A stretch of DNA of 64,000 nucleotides, from contig NZ_JALJCJ010000006.1 in NCBI RefSeq assembly GCF_022899935.1, positions 372,001-436,000 of the forward strand. The letters run 5' to 3'. The DNA is from Shinella curvata. Lineage in GTDB: Bacteria; Pseudomonadota; Alphaproteobacteria; Rhizobiales; Rhizobiaceae. The translations under genes were made by a program, and so were the position numbers. Positions 26,457 through 35,109 of this stretch are shown piece after piece. Below the pieces are notes generated by a model. It saw only the letters and a list, made by a program, of their open reading frames with translations. It made no database searches and was not told where the DNA came from. How positions within the stretch are numbered: the first letter of the stretch is position 1; each line of letters opens with the position of its first letter.

Positions 26457-28572
26457 GACCTCCCCAATAGTTGCTGTAGCCGGACCAGGCCTCGTTTCGC
26501 CCCTCGAGCCGGATACGGCCGATACGGTTATTCGTGATGCCGCCGAGATAAAGGTAACCCTTGTGCTCGCGCATGGAGGTGATCATCGGGTGGTTTTCAG
26601 CCCCCTGATCCCACAGCGATTCCAGCACCTCGCCCTTGTCATTGAAGCGGATGACGCAGCCGATATTGAGGTTCGGATAGAGCCACTGGTCCGGCGCGAT
26701 GCGGCGGGCCATGCGCTTGCGGAAGCCCGGCATGCGCAGCGCCACGTCGAGCGCCGGCGAACGCATGCCCATGATCGCCGCCCAATAGGTGCCGTCGGAC
26801 GCGCGGTTGATATTGTCCGGGTAACCGGGAAGGCGATCGAGCACCCGCTCGAGCGTGCCTGCTTTCGGGCCGCTGATGTAGTAGCGGTTGATGCGGCAGG
26901 CCCAGCTTTCGGCAAACAGGATCGATTGGCCATCATGCGCCGTGCAGACGCCGTTCGGGAAGATCAGGTTGCGCAGCGCCGTGTGGGTCTTGCCGGTCTT
27001 CGGGTCGTGGCAGATGATCCGGCCATTCCCGCGGCTTTCCAATGCGTCGACCGGCCAATCATGCATCTCGTAGCGGATCGTGGCTTCGGAGAAGAATATC
27101 CGGCCATCGGGTGCAATATCGAGGTCGTCGGCGAGCCGAAGACGGGAATCGTCGACGATCGAGAGCTTCGAGCGATTGGTCTCGTCGGTGACCTTCGTGA
27201 CGTTGCGGTTACGGTCGATCTTGTAGAGCCCCATACCGCCGACGCAGACGACGAGGTTTTTGTCCCGATCCCAGCTCATGCCGAGGGGCGAGCCTCCGAT
27301 ATGGGCATAGACTTCGTGGGACGTGTAGTCCGGCGGGGCAAAGCGCACGATATCGCCGTGACGCGTGCCGCAATAGAGGTAGTCGTCCTCATCCAGGATG
27401 ACGTCTTCCGGCGATTCAACCGCCGCAAGGCCGATGATCTCGACATGTTTGAGCCGGTCGTTGAGCGCAAAGGCCGTTCCGGAAGAGGCGCTTGTGGCGA
27501 CCGGTTCGGGAAGCTCGATATAGGTGGGCGAAACATAGACCTTGTTCAGCAGCTTGTCGCGGTTCTTGAGCCAGCGCACATCGACGAACACGGCGAAGAT
27601 CAGCGTAAGGCCCAGCACCATCGGGCCGGAGCCGGAATTGAGGCCGAGGCGCAGCACGCCATTGGTCATGATCAGCACGATCACTGCACCGATCAGCGCC
27701 TTGACGATCGACCCGCGGCCGCCGCCGAGGCTGTTGCCGCCGAGCACGGCCGCCGTAAGCGCCGAAATTTCAAGGCCCATACCGGTATCCGTGCCGGCGC
27801 CCGAAAGCCGGGCGGCATAGAGCACGCCCGCGAGCCCACAAAGCATGCCGGAAATGGTATAGGCGGCGCAGACCGTGCCGCGAACGGAAAGGCCGATGTT
27901 GTGGGCGGAACGGCGCGAACCGCCGATCGCCATCAGCCGCCAGCCGGGGCGCGAGCGGGTCAGCAACACATGGCCGACAATCGCGACGACGACGAGCACG
28001 CAGAATGAAAAGGGAATGCCGAAGAAACCGCCGAGGCCCATCAGATCCCAGAGATCGGACTGATAGAAGCTCATCGACATCGCCTGCGCATATTTGAGCA
28101 GCAGCATGTCGACAATCGCGCGAACGATGATCAGCGTCACCAGCGTCGTCAGAAAGGCGCGAAGCCTCAGGTAACCGACGAGGACGCCGTTGAGCAGGCC
28201 GACGGAGCCACAGATCAGGATGACGGCAGGTACCGCTGCCCAGACCGACCAGCCGGCGAGATTGAGCAGCGCCAGCGTCATGAAATTGCCGAGCGCGAAA
28301 TTCGAGCCGACGGAAAGATCGATACCGCCGACGACGATGACAACCATCATGGCAATACCGACCAGCGCGAATTCACCGAGCTGGCGCGAGGTGATCGACA
28401 GATTGCTGGCGGAAAAGAAGTTCGGGATCAGCGTGCCGAATACTGCGATCACGCAGAGCAGCACCAGGAAGGGAATGGCGTTGTCGATCCACTTCTTGGA
28501 GAGGATTTCGCCGATCACATGGTCTGGAATGAAGCGGTATCTCAGCTTCGTTAGGTTGCTCGCCGACGCCAA
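26434..28572 (-). CDS. Fusion of RbsC-type sugar permease with SMP-30/strictosidine-synthase-like propeller
   Basis: The 712-residue protein is in two parts. Residues 1 to about 340 are a complete CUT2 permease (GGIDLSVGSNFALGNFMTLAL, later AVLGGNSLGGGRGSI). Residues ~370-712 are a soluble six-bladed propeller (LAAVESPEDVILDEDDYLYC, LIFPNGVCTAHDGQSILF, LDRLPGYPDNINRASDGT). One uninterrupted frame spans both. The start is TTG at 28570-28572, supported by AGGAGG at 28579-28584; the nearby ATG is out of frame. By permease topology the propeller should face the cytoplasm, next to the ATPase. This is unusual for the family and suggests channelling or sensing of the incoming substrate. Confidence 0.88.
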   Translation of the reverse strand: MASASNLTKLRYRFIPDHVIGEILSKKWIDNAIPFLVLLCVIAVFGTLIPNFFSASNLSITSRQLGEFALVGIAMMVVIVVGGIDLSVGSNFALGNFMTLALLNLAGWSVWAAVPAVILICGSVGLLNGVLVGYLRLRAFLTTLVTLIIVRAIVDMLLLKYAQAMSMSFYQSDLWDLMGLGGFFGIPFSFCVLVVVAIVGHVLLTRSRPGWRLMAIGGSRRSAHNIGLSVRGTVCAAYTISGMLCGLAGVLYAARLSGAGTDTGMGLEISALTAAVLGGNSLGGGRGSIVKALIGAVIVLIMTNGVLRLGLNSGSGPMVLGLTLIFAVFVDVRWLKNRDKLLNKVYVSPTYIELPEPVATSASSGTAFALNDRLKHVEIIGLAAVESPEDVILDEDDYLYCGTRHGDIVRFAPPDYTSHEVYAHIGGSPLGMSWDRDKNLVVCVGGMGLYKIDRNRNVTKVTDETNRSKLSIVDDSRLRLADDLDIAPDGRIFFSEATIRYEMHDWPVDALESRGNGRIICHDPKTGKTHTALRNLIFPNGVCTAHDGQSILFAESWACRINRYYISGPKAGTLERVLDRLPGYPDNINRASDGTYWAAIMGMRSPALDVALRMPGFRKRMARRIAPDQWLYPNLNIGCVIRFNDKGEVLESLWDQGAENHPMITSMREHKGYLYLGGITNNRIGRIRLEGRNEAWSGYSNYWGGRDGERAA

Positions 28573-28651
28573 GACATGCCTCCTGCTGCGAATTCGGTAT
28601 GGATGAACTCAGGATGGGCATGGCCGGAAAACCGGCCATGCCCTGCGCGCA

Positions 28652-29680
28652 TCAGCGCAGGATCTTGGCGTATTGCTGGGGATCCCAGCAGCTGCCTTCC
28701 TTGACGTCTTCCTTCGTCATGACACGGGTGGGCGAATAGATCTGGGTCTTGATCGCACCGGCGCCCTGATTGTTCTGAAGGGCGATCATGATCGAGGTCC
28801 AGGCGTCGCGGCCCATGCCCGGCGCGTTGTAGTTAATCGCCGCCGAATAAGTACCGTCGGCAAGGCCGTCGCACATGCTCTGTGCGCCACCACCGGAGGT
28901 GATGAAGTAGACCTGGCCCTGCTTGCCGGCCTGCTTGATGGCAGCGCCGGTGCCTATGCCCTGGCCGTCCCAAACGTCGATGACACCGCAGAGATCAGGA
29001 TGCTGCTGCAGGGCCGTCTCGGTGATCGCACGGGCCTTGGAAGCATCCCAGTCGGCTGCCTGGCTCGACACAATCTGGATTTCCGGGTGCTCGTTGAACA
29101 CCTTCATCATGCCCTGAACCTGATAATAGCTGACGCCGCCGGTAAGCACGCCCTGAACGATCGCCACCTTGTGCGATGTCTGGGTTTCGGCGCCGCATTT
29201 CTTCAGCATCATGTTGGCGGCCTGCTCGCCCATGGCGATGAAATCCGGGCCGACGAAGGCGTCGGTCTGGATCGCGCCCTGCATGTTGAGCTGCACGACG
29301 ACGATGCCTTCGGCATTGGCCTGCTTGAGCAAGCGGGCCAGCGACTGCATGTCCGGGTTCTGCGTCACGATCACGTCGGGATGCTCGGCGATGAGCGCCG
29401 TCATGCCCTGCGCCATAGCATCGGTGTTCCAGTTCGGATCCTGCGACGAGAAGCTCATGCCGTAGCGCTCGGCTTCCGTCTTGACCACACCGCCCCAGGC
29501 CTGTGCCAGATCGAAGCCGATGGAGATCGGCAGATAGGCGATCTTCTTGCCGGCCAGCGAGCTGAGCGCCGGATCGCGATACGGATCATTCATGTCATCG
29601 GCGGCCTTGACGGCGGATGCACCGATAGCGAGAGCGGCGACAGCGGTCGCCGCCAGTTTCATCAAACCATTCCTGCCCAT
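28652..29680 (-). CDS. Sugar ABC transporter substrate-binding protein (RbsB-like, Peripla_BP_4)
   Basis: The 342-residue periplasmic protein has a signal peptide (to about residue 26, ending VKAA) and the two-lobed pattern of the ribose-binding family (KIAYLPISIGFDLAQAWGGV, DVIVTQNPDMQSLARLLKQA, CGVIDVWDGQGIGTGAAIKQ). AGGAGG lies before the ATG at 29678-29680. It sits between the two permease genes. Its ligand is probably a sugar or polyol. Confidence 0.92.
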   Translation of the reverse strand: MGRNGLMKLAATAVAALAIGASAVKAADDMNDPYRDPALSSLAGKKIAYLPISIGFDLAQAWGGVVKTEAERYGMSFSSQDPNWNTDAMAQGMTALIAEHPDVIVTQNPDMQSLARLLKQANAEGIVVVQLNMQGAIQTDAFVGPDFIAMGEQAANMMLKKCGAETQTSHKVAIVQGVLTGGVSYYQVQGMMKVFNEHPEIQIVSSQAADWDASKARAITETALQQHPDLCGVIDVWDGQGIGTGAAIKQAGKQGQVYFITSGGGAQSMCDGLADGTYSAAINYNAPGMGRDAWTSIMIALQNNQGAGAIKTQIYSPTRVMTKEDVKEGSCWDPQQYAKILR

Positions 29681-29721
29681 ATTTCACTCCTCCTAAGTGC
29701 ATGATTTAATTTTTGTTATGC

Positions 29722-30708
29722 TTATATGTCGCCCTGCTGGCCGGTTTGTTCGTCGCGCGGGTTCACAATGCTATCGACCACGATGGCAAGAAGCAGGATC
29801 AGGCTCTTGATCACGTTCTGCACCGTGTACTGGACATCCATGATGGTCATTCCGTTCATCAGCACGCCGATCAGCAACGTCCCCACGATGACGTTGCGGA
29901 CATTGCCGCGTCCGCCCGACAGGCCAACGCCGCCGAGCACCACGACCAGAATGACGTCGTAGATCATGTTGGAATTGACGATGCGGGTGTTCATCGCCTC
30001 GACCGAGGTCGCGGTGATGATGCCGGCGACGAAGGCGATGCCGCCGGAAAGCACGTATTGCAGCACCAGCATTGGCCTGACGGCGATGCCGCTGATGCGC
30101 GACGCCGCCAGATTGTCGCCGATCGCATAGATGAAGCTGCCGATCTTGGTGAACCTCAGGAACAGGAAGACGACCAGCGCCATGCCGGCGGCAACGACGA
30201 TCGGCATCGGCACGCCGAGAAGCTTTCCCTGCCCCAAGCTGACAACCCAGCCCATGGTCTTCGGCATGTAGACGACGTCCGTACCGACGATCAGATGCGC
30301 GCGGCCGAAGCCATAGACGAAGGTGGCCATGGCCAGCGTCGCAAACAGCGGCGGAATTTCGGCATAGGCGACGAGGATGCCGGTGCAGAGCGCGATGCCG
30401 AGAGCAAACAGAAGCCCGATCGTCAGCGCGACAGAGACCGGCAGGCCTTCATGGATCAGCTGCATCGACCAAGCGACCGAAATCGCCATGACCGCCACCA
30501 GCGAAAGATCGATACCGCGACCGAGAACCACGACCAGCATTCCGAGCCCGAGAATGCCGAGCACGGCGACACTGCGCATCAGCGACAGGATGTTGTCTCC
30601 GGCAAGGAAGTTGTTGAGCGTCAGCGAAAAGACGACGAACAGCAACGCCGTCAGCAGCAGGACGATCTTCTCCTGATTGAGATGGCGCATGAAACCCAGG
30701 CTACGCAC
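29722..30708 (-). CDS. Sugar ABC transporter permease (RbsC-like)
   Basis: The 328-residue polytopic protein carries the family motif GRGIDLSLVAVMAISVAW and the LGGVGLSGGRGNVRNVIVG loop. I choose the GTG at 30706-30708 because GAGGGG lies 6 bp before it; the next ATG (30688-30690) has no ribosome site. It would pair with the permease half of the fusion protein as a heterodimer. It is the first transporter gene after a 265-bp AT-rich spacer. Confidence 0.9.
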   Translation of the reverse strand: MRSLGFMRHLNQEKIVLLLTALLFVVFSLTLNNFLAGDNILSLMRSVAVLGILGLGMLVVVLGRGIDLSLVAVMAISVAWSMQLIHEGLPVSVALTIGLLFALGIALCTGILVAYAEIPPLFATLAMATFVYGFGRAHLIVGTDVVYMPKTMGWVVSLGQGKLLGVPMPIVVAAGMALVVFLFLRFTKIGSFIYAIGDNLAASRISGIAVRPMLVLQYVLSGGIAFVAGIITATSVEAMNTRIVNSNMIYDVILVVVLGGVGLSGGRGNVRNVIVGTLLIGVLMNGMTIMDVQYTVQNVIKSLILLLAIVVDSIVNPRDEQTGQQGDI

Positions 30709-30973
30709 GTCTGTCCCCTCTCCCTCGCTCCGGCGGAATATCCCGCCTCCTGCTACATGGCCCAAACGGCTTTTGCGGGCTTTGAACCGCCGCTCCTCCG
30801 CGACGAATTTCAATGGAAGCTACTGTAAAGAATATGGAAATCCCAGCAGTTGAAATGAACTATAGCAGCAGGTCGTATTAATTAAATTATCAAATTGCGT
30901 TAAGCGCCATACAGGGATGTTATGACAAAGCGCTGCTCTCCCACAGCCTGTCTGACGCTTGCCGCAACCTTTT
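30709..30973. promoter_or_regulatory. AT-rich spacer, probable promoter of the sugar-importer operon
   Basis: The 265-bp gap between the SDR gene and the permease gene is markedly AT-rich from about 30820 to 30930, in contrast with the surrounding coding DNA. This is what a promoter/operator region would look like, but no specific site is clear enough to name. Confidence 0.35.
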
Positions 30974-31759
30974 TCATATCGTTCGGCCGCCATCGACGGG
31001 CAGCAGCACGCCGGTCACGAAGGATGCTTCGTCGGAGGCGAGGTAAAGGGCGGCATTGGCGATGTCGGCGGGGCGCGACAGCCGGCCCATCGGTATCGTC
31101 GCCAGGAACCGGCTGCGGTTTTCCGGTGTGTCCGCCACGCCCATGAAGCTTTCCAGCAGGCCGGTTTCGCCGAGCACCGGGCAGATGCAGTTGACGCGGA
31201 TGCCGGAGGGCGCGAGCTCCACCGCCATCGATTGCGACAGGATGTTCACGGCACCCTTGCTGCCATTGTACCAGGTAAGCCCCGGCCGCGGCCGGATACC
31301 TGCAACGGAGCCGATATTGATGATCGTGCCGCCACCGTTTTCCTGCATCGCCGGCACGACGGCCTGCGTCATGAGATAGATCGACTTGACGTTGACGCGG
31401 TACACGCGGTCGAACGTCTCCTCGTCGACATCGAGCATGGACTGGTTGCGGTGGGTCCAGCCGGCATTGTTGACGACGATATCCGGCGTGCCGAAATGCC
31501 GGCTGACCTCTGCCACCGCCCGTTCGACTTCAGCCTTGTCACCGACATCGACCGAGGTCGCGAAGGCATTTCCGCCGATGCTGTCCGCCACGCGTTGTGC
31601 CGCATCCGTACGGATATCGAGAAGGGCGATCCTGCCGCCTTCTGCGGCAAACAACCGGGCGATGCCCTCTCCGAAGCCGCCGCCGGCGCCGGTCACGATT
31701 GCCACCTTTCCTTGCAGCCGGCCTCCGGCCTGCGCCCGTATCACGGTCTCCTGATTCAC
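30974..31759 (-). CDS. Short-chain dehydrogenase/reductase
   Basis: The 261-residue Rossmann-fold enzyme has the cofactor motif TGAGGGFGEGI, the structural VVNNAGWTH, and the catalytic Tyr-x3-Lys in YNGSKGAV (about residue 160). I start at the GTG at 31757-31759, which follows a strong GGGAGGGGAGGG. It lies upstream of the sugar-importer operon on the same strand and may act on the imported polyol or sugar. Confidence 0.9.
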   Translation of the reverse strand: MNQETVIRAQAGGRLQGKVAIVTGAGGGFGEGIARLFAAEGGRIALLDIRTDAAQRVADSIGGNAFATSVDVGDKAEVERAVAEVSRHFGTPDIVVNNAGWTHRNQSMLDVDEETFDRVYRVNVKSIYLMTQAVVPAMQENGGGTIINIGSVAGIRPRPGLTWYNGSKGAVNILSQSMAVELAPSGIRVNCICPVLGETGLLESFMGVADTPENRSRFLATIPMGRLSRPADIANAALYLASDEASFVTGVLLPVDGGRTI

Positions 31760-31865
31760 GGAAAACCCTCCCCTCCCGCGTTTCGATGGCGAGACGTTGC
31801 GGCGAGGCAGGCCATATTTCAAAGAGAATATTCAGCTTGCAGCTATAGCCTTCCGCTATGGCTGC

Positions 31866-32807
31866 TCAGCGAAGCGCCTTGGCGCCGCTCCATTGCCCTG
31901 TGGCAGCCAGTTCGAGCAGCGTGTCGCGGCAAAGCGACTCGATCGCCGAGACGGCGTTGGTCATCGGGCGATCGGCGAGATGGACAAGGTGAACATCTCG
32001 CTTGAGCTCCGGCTTGCTGATCCGCCAGGAGCGAAGCCGCCCATCGCGAACCTCACGCGCGATCGCGTTGAACGGCAGGATCGAGTAGCCCATGCCCTTT
32101 TCGACAAGTTCCTTGATGTTGCCGTAGGAATCGACGTCGATCACGGTGTTCAGATCGAGTTTGCCGGCAGAGGCCTCCCGCTCGAGCAGTTCACGCAGGC
32201 CATGGCTGGAGCTCGGCAGGATCAACGGCAGCGGCGCAACCTGTTTCAACGTCACCTGCCCGAAGGCCGGCGTCTTCACATCCTCCATCGCCGTAACAGG
32301 GCCCAGCAGGCAAAGCTCTTCGGTCAGAACCGGGTAGGATGTCAGTACCCGGTCCTCCACCGGTATATAAAGCACGGCGACATCGACACGGCTCTCCCGG
32401 ATCCATTCGGTGATGAAGCCGCTCATCGCTTCCGCAATCCGCAGCTTGATCTTTGGATAGCGCTTGCGAGCGGCGATGATCAGCGGAACCGACAGGATCT
32501 GGCTGATGGTGCCCGGCAGGCCAAGGCGCACCTCCCCGGTCGGCTCGGCCTCATGTCCGCGGATTTCCTCCTGCGCAATCGAAAACTGGTCGATGATGAT
32601 ACGGGCGTTGCGTAGCAGGATCTCGCCGGCTTCCGTCGCCATCACCCCCTGCGGGCTGCGAAACAGCAACGCCGTGCCGAGATCGGCCTCCATGTTGCGC
32701 ACATGCAGGCTGAGCGCCGGCTGCGCCACGTTGAGCGTTGCCGCCGCCTTCGAGAAAGACCCCTGCTCGACAATGGCCACGAAATAGCGAAGCTGGCGAA
32801 GATCCAC
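31866..32807 (-). CDS. LysR-family transcriptional regulator
   Basis: The 313-residue protein has an N-terminal winged helix (MDLRQLRYFVAIVEQGSFSK, SKAAATLNVAQPALSLHVRN) and a C-terminal effector domain. The start is GTG at 32805-32807 with GGGAGAATGGG before it. It lies between the SDR/sugar operon and the itaconate-type genes. Itaconate clusters in Pseudomonas also carry a LysR gene, so control of the right-hand genes is likely, though the SDR operon cannot be excluded. Confidence 0.9.
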   Translation of the reverse strand: MDLRQLRYFVAIVEQGSFSKAAATLNVAQPALSLHVRNMEADLGTALLFRSPQGVMATEAGEILLRNARIIIDQFSIAQEEIRGHEAEPTGEVRLGLPGTISQILSVPLIIAARKRYPKIKLRIAEAMSGFITEWIRESRVDVAVLYIPVEDRVLTSYPVLTEELCLLGPVTAMEDVKTPAFGQVTLKQVAPLPLILPSSSHGLRELLEREASAGKLDLNTVIDVDSYGNIKELVEKGMGYSILPFNAIAREVRDGRLRSWRISKPELKRDVHLVHLADRPMTNAVSAIESLCRDTLLELAATGQWSGAKALR

Positions 32808-32831
32808 CCCATTCTCCCAATATTATCTTAT

Positions 32832-32853
32832 AGCGAATATCTCCGTATTCGCT
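32832..32853. promoter_or_regulatory. Inverted repeat upstream of the lysR gene
   Basis: AGCGAATA-TCTCCG-TATTCGCT is a perfect 8-bp inverted repeat 25 bp before the lysR start, flanked by TTATA and TTTTTATTATAG. It may be the regulator's own operator. Alternatively the hairpin plus TTTTT could end a plus-strand transcript, but no plus-strand gene precedes it. Confidence 0.45.
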
Positions 32854-32896
32854 TTTTATTATAGATGGAGAAGTGTGTGGCCCGTCAAGCGCGGCG

Positions 32897-34036
32897 TCAG
32901 ACGGCCGCCCGCAAAGCGGAAAATTCCTGCCGGATCCTCACCGTGTCGGCACCTAGGGCCGGTACCGCGCCGAAAGATGGCACGACACCATCGGCAAGCG
33001 CTCCGGGAGCCATCAGCTGCACCGGTCCGGTCGGCGTATCAACGGACATATAGCGGTTCTGCGGATGGGCTGCGACATCGTCCAGCGTGCTGACCCTGCC
33101 ATAGGCGATGCGTGCTGAATGAAGCCGTTCGGCCATGACATCCCGTGCCACCGAGCCGAAGCTCGGTACGATTTCGGCATCGAGCGCCTCGCGGTTGCGC
33201 ACCCGTTCGCTGTTGGATGAGAAGCGCGGGTCGAGAGCGAGATCCGCACGGCCAAGCACATCCCGGCAGAACATCGCCCATTCCCGCTCGTTCTGGATCG
33301 AAAACAGGACAGACTTGCCGTCCGCACAAACATAGGAGCCATAAGGTGCAATGGTCGGGTGATTGAGACCGCTGCGTGCCGGCGTCTTGCCGCCATAGGC
33401 AAATTGGAGATAGGGCACGTTCATCCAGTCTGAGAGCGCATGATAGAGCGACACGGCGATATGCCGCCCCTCGCCGGTGGATGCGCGCGCGATCAGCGCC
33501 TGCAGCACAGCCTGCGTCGCCGTCATGCCAGCGGCAATATCGCAAACCGAAACACCCACGCGTGCCGATCCATGCTCATTCCCCGTGATTGCCGAGAGGC
33601 CGCTTTCGGCCTGAACGAGCAGATCATAGGCCTTGAGGTCGCGCAGCGGGCCCTCATCACCATATCCGGAAATCGAGCATGTGATCAGCCGCGGATTTTT
33701 CCGGCGCAGCGCCTCCGACCCGAAACCCAGGCGCTCGACGGCGCCCGGCGCCAGATTCTGGATGAAGACATCAGCACGAGCGACCATGTTCATCAGGATC
33801 GCACGATCTTCTTCCTTCTTGAGGTCGAGACAGACCGATTCCTTGCCGCGATTGAGCCAGACGAAATAGGCGCTCTCCCCATGGACGAGTTGATCATAGT
33901 CGCGGGCGAAGTCACCTTCTGGCCGCTCGACCTTGATCACGCGCGCCCCAGCATCCGCCAGTTTGCACGACAAATAGGGCGCTGCGACCGCCTGCTCGAC
34001 CGACACGACAAGCACGCCTTCAAGATCTCGTTTCAT
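32897..34036 (-). CDS. ict: CaiB/BaiF family (class III) CoA-transferase, probable itaconate CoA-transferase
   Basis: The 379-residue protein has the family start VLVVSVEQAVAAPYLSCKLADAGARVIKVE and the conserved aspartate region VSVCDIAAGMTATQAVLQAL. Such enzymes move CoA from succinyl-CoA or acetyl-CoA to a carboxylic acid. The start ATG is at 34034-34036. It is divergent from genes for a CitE-type lyase, MmgE/PrpD, acyl-CoA dehydrogenase and MaoC-type hydratase. That set matches the Pseudomonas itaconate cluster, so itaconate is the best guess and mesaconate an alternative. Confidence 0.78.
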   Translation of the reverse strand: MKRDLEGVLVVSVEQAVAAPYLSCKLADAGARVIKVERPEGDFARDYDQLVHGESAYFVWLNRGKESVCLDLKKEEDRAILMNMVARADVFIQNLAPGAVERLGFGSEALRRKNPRLITCSISGYGDEGPLRDLKAYDLLVQAESGLSAITGNEHGSARVGVSVCDIAAGMTATQAVLQALIARASTGEGRHIAVSLYHALSDWMNVPYLQFAYGGKTPARSGLNHPTIAPYGSYVCADGKSVLFSIQNEREWAMFCRDVLGRADLALDPRFSSNSERVRNREALDAEIVPSFGSVARDVMAERLHSARIAYGRVSTLDDVAAHPQNRYMSVDTPTGPVQLMAPGALADGVVPSFGAVPALGADTVRIRQEFSALRAAV

Positions 34037-34275
34037 TGCTCTCCGCCAGCCATTGCGCATTACGTCAGGGGCCGCTTACCTCAGCTTGAACGGAGCATTG
34101 CCGATTTTCGCCATCACATCAAATAACACTCTAATGGGGAGGCTATACGGTAATGTTATCGGTCGGGGCGGCCGCCAGCATATGGGCAAACTATAGACCC
34201 GCGCGCAAAATTATATTGGCGCATCGTGGGATAGCCGGCCAGAATGCCGTCAAAGCATCCTCTTGATGGATCATT
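34037..34275. promoter_or_regulatory. Divergent promoter region of the itaconate-type genes
   Basis: The 239 bp between the outward-facing CoA-transferase and lyase genes is AT-rich in the middle (about 34115-34230). It must carry both promoters and is the natural target for the LysR protein. I could not settle on a single T-N11-A operator by eye. Confidence 0.5.
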
Positions 34276-35109
34276 ATGCCGCTCGATATCGCAGATCATG
34301 CCCTCTTTCTTTTCGTGCCCGCCGACCGCCCCGATCGGGTGATGAAAGCCGGCGTTTCCGGTGCGGATGCGATCATCATCGACCTCGAAGATGCCATCGC
34401 AACCGATGCCAAGCCGATGGCGCGGAAGAGCCTCGTAGAAGGGCTTGCGGGAGGATCGCCCGCTTTGCCGGTGTTCGTACGGGTCAATGGTGTCGGCACA
34501 CCCTGGCATGCCGAGGACCTTGCTACGGCATCGGCACTCGACATCGATGGCGTCCTGCTGCCGAAAGCGGAAACGGCCGCCGATCTGGTGGCCGTGCGCG
34601 CGAAGTTGCCCTTGGGGATGGCGGTACTTGCCATCGTCGAGTCAGCGAAAGGTTTTTCGAACTGCGATGCGATCGCCGAAGCAAGTGATCGCATCGTCTT
34701 CGGGTCGCTGGATTTCGCATTGGATATCGGCGCGCAGCATGGCCGCGAAGCACTGCTGATGGCCCGCAGCCGCATTGTGCTTTCCGCCCGGCTGGCAAAC
34801 AAGCCACCCCCGATCGATGGCGTGACGATGGCGATCAAGGACGAAACGATCGTCGAGGCTGATGCCCGCTACGGCGCTTCCCTCGGTTTCGGTGGCAAGC
34901 TTCTCATTCATCCAGCGCAGGTTTTCCCGGCCCGCTGTGGCCTCGCACCCGGCGATGACGAAGTCGCCTGGGCATTGAAGATCACCGCTGCGGCCGGTGA
35001 TGGCGCCGCCCGCGCCGTCGATGGCCTCATGGTCGATGCACCTGTGCTCGCCCGCGCCCGCCAGATCGTCCGCGCCCACCAACGCTTTGCAAACGGAACC
35101 CCGACATGA
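34276..35109 (+). CDS. ccl: HpcH/HpaI (CitE-like) CoA-ester lyase, probable (S)-citramalyl-CoA lyase
   Basis: The 277-residue TIM-barrel lyase has LFVPADRPDRV, the metal-site glutamate in IIDLEDA and IVESAKGFSN, FGSLDFALDIG and the C-terminal LLIHPAQV, all typical of CitE/citramalyl- and malyl-CoA lyases. In itaconate catabolism it splits (S)-citramalyl-CoA into acetyl-CoA and pyruvate. Its stop overlaps the next gene's start as ATGA, indicating a tight operon. Confidence 0.83.
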   Translation: MPLDIADHALFLFVPADRPDRVMKAGVSGADAIIIDLEDAIATDAKPMARKSLVEGLAGGSPALPVFVRVNGVGTPWHAEDLATASALDIDGVLLPKAETAADLVAVRAKLPLGMAVLAIVESAKGFSNCDAIAEASDRIVFGSLDFALDIGAQHGREALLMARSRIVLSARLANKPPPIDGVTMAIKDETIVEADARYGASLGFGGKLLIHPAQVFPARCGLAPGDDEVAWALKITAAAGDGAARAVDGLMVDAPVLARARQIVRAHQRFANGTPT

